This document shows, piece after piece, positions 58,316 through 64,000 of a stretch of 64,000 nt of DNA. The notes under the pieces were generated by a model. The model searched no databases and was not told the origin of the DNA. It worked only from the letters and a program-made list of their open reading frames with translations. How positions within the stretch are numbered: position 1 is the stretch's first letter; every line of letters starts with the position of its first letter. The position numbers were made by a program, and so were the translations under genes. Source of the DNA: Desulfovibrio ferrophilus (lineage in GTDB: Bacteria > Desulfobacterota > Desulfovibrionia > Desulfovibrionales > Desulfovibrionaceae); NCBI RefSeq assembly GCF_003966735.1, contig NZ_AP017378.1, positions 496,001 through 560,000 of the forward strand. Direction: 5' to 3'.

Positions 58316-58786
58316 CTACTCCAGCGAGACTTCCACGGTGAAGGTGCCACCGGGGGTGCTGAAGGGGATGGCAAGGATGGGGTCTTTGGTCATGTGGGAA
58401 ATGGAATGGTTTTGGCCCATGACCACGGTGGGAATGCCTGCCTCCATGGTTAAGCCGTCCTGTTGCAATCCGCGCCTGGCCTGACCGGAAATCATGTTGG
58501 TCAGTTCGCCAACGGCATCACGGATGTCACCGTCCATTTCCGTAAGCTTTTCGCCGAGCATGTTGCTGACCACGGACAGGGCGCAGTCACGGGTAAAGGT
58601 CACGGATATGGTGCCGTCGCGGTCACCGGACATGCTGATTACACCGGTGACGTCCCCATGGGCTGTCGTGTCCTTTTTGACAAAGGGTTTGCCGGGGGTA
58701 ACCTCGATCATTGCCATGGTCGAGATCACGTTCTGGACAGCATCGAGAAAGGGGCGAACGATTTTTGCGTCTTCTTTGACGTTCAT
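58316..58786 (-). CDS. cheX: CheX-type CheY phosphatase
   Basis: The 156-residue product matches CheX: IVRPFLDAVQNVISTMAMIEVTPGKPF at the start and the catalytic pattern D-x-x-x-E-x-x-N in RDAVGELTNMISGQARR, with Pro about 22 residues later (GIPTVVMG). CheX dephosphorylates CheY-P. It stands alone, 18 kb from the chemotaxis operon in this window. An AAGGAA ribosome site precedes the ATG at 58786. Confidence 0.9.
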   Translation of the reverse strand: MNVKEDAKIVRPFLDAVQNVISTMAMIEVTPGKPFVKKDTTAHGDVTGVISMSGDRDGTISVTFTRDCALSVVSNMLGEKLTEMDGDIRDAVGELTNMISGQARRGLQQDGLTMEAGIPTVVMGQNHSISHMTKDPILAIPFSTPGGTFTVEVSLE

Positions 58787-58885
58787 GGGGCGCGGTTCCT
58801 TGTGTTCCAGATTCAGTGAGTGAGGCAGAAGATAAAGATAGCAATCCTTCTCTGCTCAATCAACATGAAACAGCGTCAAGGCCCA

Positions 58886-60559
58886 TTATTCGGGCCTAAG
58901 CACCGGTATTTCCACGGGGACTTTTCCATTTGGAATGAACCGGCCATACAGCGATTCGGTGATGGCAATGATTGACGCCGGAACACTGGAATAGGCTGCA
59001 AGCCATGCTGTTACATGTGGTGCCGCGAGGATGTCGTAAGGCGTATCAAGACTGACCATGACAGTGTGTCCGGCAAGGGGGGAATTACCCAGAGCCGTCA
59101 AAAGGTCCCCTTGTCCGGCGTTTCTGCGGGCGCGGGAAGTCAGGACAACCACCGTGTCAAAGGTGGTTGCAGCTTGGAGGGCCAGGGCGATGTGCTCGGG
59201 ACCGGGGTCCTTGGGCAGAGCCATGAATTGGAGTCCCTCGGGTCTGTCGATATTTCTGAAAAAGGGAGTCTTGGCATTGGGCCAGAGGACCAGAACGCTG
59301 CTTTCGGTCGGCAGTGGCAACTGGCTTTCTGTATTGCGGAGCAGGGTCAATCCTGCTTTGGCAATGCGAAGAGCTTCAGCCTTCTGGGAAGGGGTGCCCG
59401 TGAACTGTCCGGCAACGGCGGGGTCGGGTAATGTTGGCGAGAGAACGCCGAAGCGTTCCTTGATCTTCAGGATTCGCAGGACCGAAGCATTCAGGCGTTG
59501 CATGGTGATTTCGCCGCTTTGGACCGCATTCTGAAGTCTTTCCCAGGCGGGGATGAAGTCTTGCGGAGTGTGACCCTTGTCGGCACCAAAGAGCAATACG
59601 TCCGCCCCGGCCTTGAAGGCGTTCAGGGCTGCCTCTGCAGCGCCGTAACGTTCTGTAATGGCCCCCATGCTCATGGAATCCGTGATGATCAAGCCCTCGA
59701 AGCCCCATTCGTTACGCAACAGCTCCGTCAGGATACGTCGGGACATCGTGGCGGGTCGCCCTGAGGCTGGCTCCAATGCAGGGACTTCGACATGTGCTGT
59801 CATGATGGCGGGCACACCGGCTCGAATGGCGGCCTTGAACGGAGGGAGTTCCACCGTTTCCAGGCGCTGGCGAGAGTGGGGGATGGTCGGCAGTTGAAGA
59901 TGGGAGTCATACCCCGTGTCTCCGTGTCCGGGAAAATGCTTGGCCACGGGGATGACGCCTGCCTTGAGATATGTCTCGATGGCCTTCGCACCGAAGCGCT
60001 CCACATCCAGCGTCTGTCCGCTGTAGGAACGTACACCGATGATGGGGTTTGCGGGGTTGGAGTTGACGTCCACCGATGGGGCGAAATTCATGTTCACCCC
60101 AACGGCTTTGAGTTGGGCCGCCGTGATGTGGGCCGCGAGTCCTGCCAAGGCCGGATCCCCAGAAGCTCCTGCCGTCATGTTGGACGGGGGGACGGCGAAT
60201 CCCTTGCGTAATCGGGCTACAGGTCCGCCTTCCTGATCTATGGAAATGAACAACCCCGGTTGCCCGGTAGCCAGCGCATGGCGCTGGGCATCGACTGTGA
60301 GCTTGGCTATTTGGCGCGGGCTGCGCACATTGCCCGAAATGGAATAGAGGACCACGCCTCCTATATGGCGTTGGTCAATGAACGCTTTCAGCTCAGGGCC
60401 GAGGTCTTTGCCCGTGAAGAAGACGGTGAACAGTTGTCCTATCTTCTGTTCCAGAGACATGGACTCAAGTCGATCGGCAACGGCATCCATGGCTATGGCA
60501 GTTGACGCGCAGGCCAGGATCAGAATCGTCAGTATCAGGGCGGGTAGTCTTTTTCGCAT
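58886..60559 (-). CDS. Secreted GH3 beta-N-acetylhexosaminidase-like protein
   Basis: The 557-residue product has a signal peptide (LILTILILACASTAIA), the NagZ-type GH3 N-domain (SLEQKIGQLF, LFISIDQEGGPVARL, GVNMNFAPSVDVNSNP, AKHFPGHGDTGYDSH) and the nucleophile Asp in GLIITDSMSMGAI. A C-terminal GH3-C-like part follows (LPTESSVLVLWPN). A secreted NagZ-like enzyme with a C-domain acts on peptidoglycan or chitin fragments; cytoplasmic NagZ lacks both. It is likely in the periplasm or outside the cell. Confidence 0.92.
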   Translation of the reverse strand: MRKRLPALILTILILACASTAIAMDAVADRLESMSLEQKIGQLFTVFFTGKDLGPELKAFIDQRHIGGVVLYSISGNVRSPRQIAKLTVDAQRHALATGQPGLFISIDQEGGPVARLRKGFAVPPSNMTAGASGDPALAGLAAHITAAQLKAVGVNMNFAPSVDVNSNPANPIIGVRSYSGQTLDVERFGAKAIETYLKAGVIPVAKHFPGHGDTGYDSHLQLPTIPHSRQRLETVELPPFKAAIRAGVPAIMTAHVEVPALEPASGRPATMSRRILTELLRNEWGFEGLIITDSMSMGAITERYGAAEAALNAFKAGADVLLFGADKGHTPQDFIPAWERLQNAVQSGEITMQRLNASVLRILKIKERFGVLSPTLPDPAVAGQFTGTPSQKAEALRIAKAGLTLLRNTESQLPLPTESSVLVLWPNAKTPFFRNIDRPEGLQFMALPKDPGPEHIALALQAATTFDTVVVLTSRARRNAGQGDLLTALGNSPLAGHTVMVSLDTPYDILAAPHVTAWLAAYSSVPASIIAITESLYGRFIPNGKVPVEIPVLRPE

Positions 60560-60848
60560 GCACAGGAGCCTAGGCAGATGAGCCGTGAAGTCAACGAAAA
60601 AGCAGAGGAAAGAGTCTGCTGCTTGTGAATTGTCTCGCTCTGCTTGTTTTCTCTGTATGATGGCGTGCAGTATCTGTTGGTTCGATTGTTTTGTGTTGTT
60701 TAGATTGATATTGATGATTTTGAATGAGGAGTTGGCTTGTGGTTGTTATTGTAGATATTTAAAGAGTTGGACTGCTCTAGAATAGGATAAAAGGAGATGT
60801 TTTTGGTTGGAATATTAGGTATAGATTGGAGCATCCAGGAGGGGCCTT
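60560..60848. other. Divergent intergenic region
   Basis: About 290 bases between the GH3 gene (minus) and the phosphate-binding-like gene (plus). Its middle is AT- and GT-rich. I see no gene and no clear hairpin; it should carry both promoters. Confidence 0.45.
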
Positions 60849-61649
60849 ATGCGGCTGGTGATTTTGCTCATGGTTGGAATCATTGCGATGTGTCCTGCGT
60901 TGGGAGATGCGGAGACACGCTTGGTCATTGCAGGAACCGGGGATGGCCAAGAAGTTTTCGAGCACCTGGCGCGTGAGTACCAGCGTCTTCATCCTCAGGT
61001 CCGGGTACTTGTTCCACCCACCATTGATAGCAGCGGGGGCATACGGGCCACTGCCTCCGGGCAATGTGATATTGGTCGTGTGGCTCGTCCACTCAAGGAA
61101 GAAGAGAAGCGTTTTGGTTTGGAGTTCAAACTGCTGGCCTATATTCCGGTTGTGATTGCCACACATCCGGATGTGCCTCTTCGCTCCATTACTCCGGAAC
61201 AGATCGTTTCAGTGTTCAGCGGAGCAACCACGGACTGGAAGCAGTTGGGGGCTGGAACTGGAAAGATTTATCTGGTGCAGCGGGAAGAAGGTGACGCCGT
61301 CAGGATAGTGTTGTGCAAAGCCATCAAAGCGCTGCGCCATCGGACACTTCCGGGGTACATTGCCTATTCTGCCGAGGATGCGGTGGAATCCATTCTCATG
61401 AATCCAGGCACAATTGGTTATGTCAGTCTCAACGTCGCAGAGAGTGTCGGCTTGAACGTGCTGTCTGTTGGCGAGGTCCGGCCCGATGCAGAGACCATCG
61501 CTTCGGGGCATTACCCGTTGGCGTTGCCGATTGGATTTGTCTGGCGTCCGGATGTTGATGATCGGATTCGTCGTTATCTGGACTATGCCTATGGCCCCGA
61601 GGGGCACACAACTCTGCGAGCACTTGGTGTGCTTCCGGCTCACCCTTAG
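60849..61649 (+). CDS. Periplasmic PstS-like substrate-binding protein
   Basis: The 266-residue product has a short signal peptide (LVILLMVGIIAMCPALGDA) and the PBP-like pattern of PstS-related proteins: LVIAGTGDGQEVFEHLAREY, VPPTIDSSGGIRATASGQCDIGRVARPLKEEE, LAYIPVVIATHPDVPLRSITPEQIVSVFSGATTDWKQLG and NPGTIGYVSLNVAESV. The serine/glycine loop (DSSGG) would bind an oxyanion. There are no Pst permease genes nearby. The next gene is a membrane sensor kinase 16 bases after it, so it may serve as its ligand-binding partner. Confidence 0.85.
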   Translation: MRLVILLMVGIIAMCPALGDAETRLVIAGTGDGQEVFEHLAREYQRLHPQVRVLVPPTIDSSGGIRATASGQCDIGRVARPLKEEEKRFGLEFKLLAYIPVVIATHPDVPLRSITPEQIVSVFSGATTDWKQLGAGTGKIYLVQREEGDAVRIVLCKAIKALRHRTLPGYIAYSAEDAVESILMNPGTIGYVSLNVAESVGLNVLSVGEVRPDAETIASGHYPLALPIGFVWRPDVDDRIRRYLDYAYGPEGHTTLRALGVLPAHP

Positions 61650-61665
61650 CTGACGGTTGGCTCAA

Positions 61666-64000
61666 GTGGCGTCACTCAAGAATAAATTTTTCTTTTCAAG
61701 CGTGCTGACCGCTGTGGTCGTGGCTGCTGCGCTTGGGACTTTCTCCAGTGCTTTGATGATCAGGTATTTAGAGAGCAATCAGGCTCTGGTTGTCGATGGC
61801 CTGATCGAACGTGTTGGAGAAAACATGGTGCTTCGCCATCGCATGAAGGTCCAAGCCTTTGAGCGTGTCGTGCATAGTGATGCCGTGCAGGAGTATGGAA
61901 GAACATTCCGTGAGCATCTGGTTGTAGAGGTCTTTACCCATAATCTCGATGAGTTCAAGCATGTTTCCTACCTCGATGAACAGGGGGCCGAGGAAATCAG
62001 GGTCCCAAGGAGTGCTGATGAACTTCAGTACTACGGCAGCAGGATCTTTTTCAGGGAAGGCATGCGGGACAAGGGCAAGGTCGGCACCCTGCCGGTTTCC
62101 GACGAAATGGGCTCCGGCCAGTATGATATTTGCTATTATGTGGCGAGTTACGATTATTTTGACCGCTTTGCCGGGTTCCTGTGTGCCAATGCGCCGATGT
62201 CCGACTTTCTGGGGGAGGTGCAGAGCATGGGCCTACCTTTGCCCGGGTATCTGACTGTTCTTTCCACCGAAGGGCTTCCATTGGCCAACCTCCTCTTGGG
62301 TGGAGCCTCCAGGCTTTCTGGTACCATTAGGGAGTCCATGTTCTCGCTGAATGTGAGCGAATCGCGTAAACTTTTCGATCTGCCCGAAGGAGTTGCCCGG
62401 GCTTCACTGGTGGATATCGAAGGCGAGCGGTTTGTCCTGTTTAAGAAGGCTCTGCCGGAGTTGAATTGGAATCTCCTGCTCTGGATTCCACATTCAGAGT
62501 TCATGAAACCTGCTGCCGAGATTCGGAACTATGCCTTGTTTGTGGCCCTGTTTTCATTACTTGTGGTGATGGCTTGGGGCCATTTTATTTCTGGTCGTTT
62601 TGATCGTCAGCTCCAGAGCCTTGTTTCTGCAATGGGGGCCGCGGCCAAGGGCGATTTCACCAGCCGCGCGGAGTTGGCCTCAAAGGATGAATTGGGAATG
62701 CTGGCCTCCAGCTACAATTCCATGCTGGATAAAATCCAAGGCTATGAAAGAGATCTTGTAGCGGTGAACAAGTATCTGGGGAATCTGATTGCGGAAATGA
62801 GCGACGGGCTGATTGCCTTGGGACCGGATTTGAGGATTGAAATGGTCAATAAGGCCGCGTGCAGGTTGCTGGGGGCTGAGGAATCGGAGCTCTATGGTCG
62901 TAATGTCTGTCAGGTCCTTGCTGCCTTCAGTGGATGCGGACGGGAGACCATCGTCCGGGAAGGGTGGTTCCGACAGGATTTTCATGGCCTCGAGTTGAAA
63001 TCCGCTCCTTCGGGTACTGATCCGACCTGGCTGTCAATCTCCGGAGCACGTCTGACTGATGAATCATCAGGCTTGGCCGGGTTTATTTGTCTGGCTCAGG
63101 ATATTACCCCTCGCAAGCAGTCCGAAAAAGCACTCCGTCTTGATGCTGAACGGTTCAGAAATATGGCCGATAAGCTGCCCACACCAATTCTGGAAGTAGG
63201 TGAGGGATTGGAGATCGGTTACGCCAATAAGAGTGCCGTGAGGATATTCAATCTGCCCGCCAGGGTGCAGAGGGAACGGTTGACGGTGGATTTTTTGGCT
63301 TGCCCTGAAGACAAGGATCGTTTCAGGCAAACCCTCCGCTCTGCTGTAGAGGGTGAGTCCTTTGGACCATTGGAAGTAGGGATGCAGGCTTTGAGTGGAG
63401 GAAAACTGACTTGCTTGGTGAATGGTGTCCCCTTAAGTGGTGAGCATGGCAAGGGAGTGCGGATTTCCTCGCAGGATATCAGCGAGCGAAAGCAGGAAGA
63501 GCGTGAAGTGTTGCTGGCCAAGGAGGCAGCCGAGGCCGCGAACAAGAGCAAGGGTGAGTTTTTGGCGAATATGAGCCACGAACTGCGAACCCCCTTGAAT
63601 GGCATTTTCGGGATGCTTCAGTTGATGCAGATGACGTCGCTCGATGAAGAGCAGCAGGAGTATATCCGTACGGCACTGTCCACGGGCAGGAGTCTGTTGA
63701 CCCTCATCAACGATGTGCTCGATTTCTCGAAACTGGAGGCAGGAGCTCAGGGGCTCGTGGAGAGTTCATTCGATCTGAGGCGGACTGTTTCTCAGGTTCT
63801 GGATAATTTTCGTGTTCCGGCAGACGAGAAGGGGCTGCTCCTGGCTGCGGTTTTCCATGCAGATGTGCCCCGCTACATCGTTGCAGACGAAAGCCGGTTC
63901 AGGCAGGTCTTGTTCAACCTTGTGGGCAATGCCGTGAAGTTCACCGAGTCCGGTAAGGTGGAGGTCAATGTCAGTCCCTTACCTGGAGTGACGATCTCCG
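61666..64000 (+). CDS. Membrane-bound PAS/HAMP sensor histidine kinase, 3' partial
   Basis: The frame is open from GTG 61666 to the window edge (778 codons) with no stop. Visible in order: a membrane segment (residues ~10-35) and a periplasmic sensor region of ~250 residues. A second membrane segment (~288-308, LFVALFSLLVVMAWGHFI) is followed by HAMP (~310-360). Two PAS-like domains (~370-480, ~490-600) precede a HisKA domain with the phospho-His in ANMSHELRTPLNGIFGML and the start of HATPase_c (LFNLVGNAVKFTESG). A receiver domain may follow outside. GTG is preceded only by a weak GGTTGG site. Confidence 0.9.
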   Translation, partial: MASLKNKFFFSSVLTAVVVAAALGTFSSALMIRYLESNQALVVDGLIERVGENMVLRHRMKVQAFERVVHSDAVQEYGRTFREHLVVEVFTHNLDEFKHVSYLDEQGAEEIRVPRSADELQYYGSRIFFREGMRDKGKVGTLPVSDEMGSGQYDICYYVASYDYFDRFAGFLCANAPMSDFLGEVQSMGLPLPGYLTVLSTEGLPLANLLLGGASRLSGTIRESMFSLNVSESRKLFDLPEGVARASLVDIEGERFVLFKKALPELNWNLLLWIPHSEFMKPAAEIRNYALFVALFSLLVVMAWGHFISGRFDRQLQSLVSAMGAAAKGDFTSRAELASKDELGMLASSYNSMLDKIQGYERDLVAVNKYLGNLIAEMSDGLIALGPDLRIEMVNKAACRLLGAEESELYGRNVCQVLAAFSGCGRETIVREGWFRQDFHGLELKSAPSGTDPTWLSISGARLTDESSGLAGFICLAQDITPRKQSEKALRLDAERFRNMADKLPTPILEVGEGLEIGYANKSAVRIFNLPARVQRERLTVDFLACPEDKDRFRQTLRSAVEGESFGPLEVGMQALSGGKLTCLVNGVPLSGEHGKGVRISSQDISERKQEEREVLLAKEAAEAANKSKGEFLANMSHELRTPLNGIFGMLQLMQMTSLDEEQQEYIRTALSTGRSLLTLINDVLDFSKLEAGAQGLVESSFDLRRTVSQVLDNFRVPADEKGLLLAAVFHADVPRYIVADESRFRQVLFNLVGNAVKFTESGKVEVNVSPLPGVTIS

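Overview
The window reads as a chromosomal segment of a sulfate-reducer-like bacterium of the Desulfovibrionales type (Desulfovibrio / Pseudodesulfovibrio relatives). This is inferred from gene content, not from a marker gene: very heme-rich secreted cytochromes, an NfnAB electron-bifurcating transhydrogenase pair, a TAXI-type TRAP transporter with fused permease, a chemotaxis operon carrying a HEAT-repeat protein and a ParA-like ATPase, CheX, and AddAB-type rather than RecBCD-type recombination nuclease genes. Most genes are GC-rich. A few islands (about 12.7-13.4 kb, 26.6-29.1 kb, 41.1-42.8 kb) are visibly more AT-rich.

Bases 1-11830 are one tightly packed operon for extracellular electron transfer. 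It holds a beta-barrel-like protein (5' end outside the window), two lipoproteins and one secreted protein sharing a CsgG/TolB-N-like fold, a SurA-type prolyl isomerase, a 26-heme and a 16-heme doubled-CXXCH cytochrome, an NHL beta-propeller, and two seven-heme-motif cytochromes. The first of these two has the sequence hallmarks of OmcS-type filament-forming cytochromes. Together the four cytochromes carry 56 potential heme sites. This operon is the most exciting content of the window.

From 11.8 to 26.5 kb there is a mixed set: a GNAT acetyltransferase, an AT-rich lipoprotein gene, trmL, catalase, a TAXI/TRAP transporter, cbiB, a small conserved protein, a PAS histidine kinase, nfnB-nfnA and a small secreted protein. 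From 26.6 to 29.1 kb lies a decaying, AT-rich patch with a truncated omptin, an intact periplasmic solute-binding protein and a frameshifted relative of it. It ends in a terminator-like leader ahead of an RRM RNA-binding protein. A B12-binding radical SAM gene, a palindrome and tRNA-Pro(CGG) follow.

The region 31.7-40.9 kb is a chemotaxis operon: cheB, HEAT protein, cheR, PilZ protein, ParA-like ATPase, cheW, cheY, cheA. Its CheA has two normal Hpt domains and one degenerate Hpt domain. After three hairpins comes an unrecognised AT-rich 550-residue gene, then a membrane protein, cpoB/ybgF, dprA and a XerC-type recombinase.

From 47.3 kb, genes on the minus strand include a PPC-domain protein, an addA-DUF523-addB operon in which addA is split at a nine-base G tract, an EamA transporter, an AsmA-like protein, CheX and a secreted GH3 enzyme. 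The window ends with a periplasmic phosphate-binding-like protein followed by a hybrid-type sensor kinase that runs off the 3' edge.
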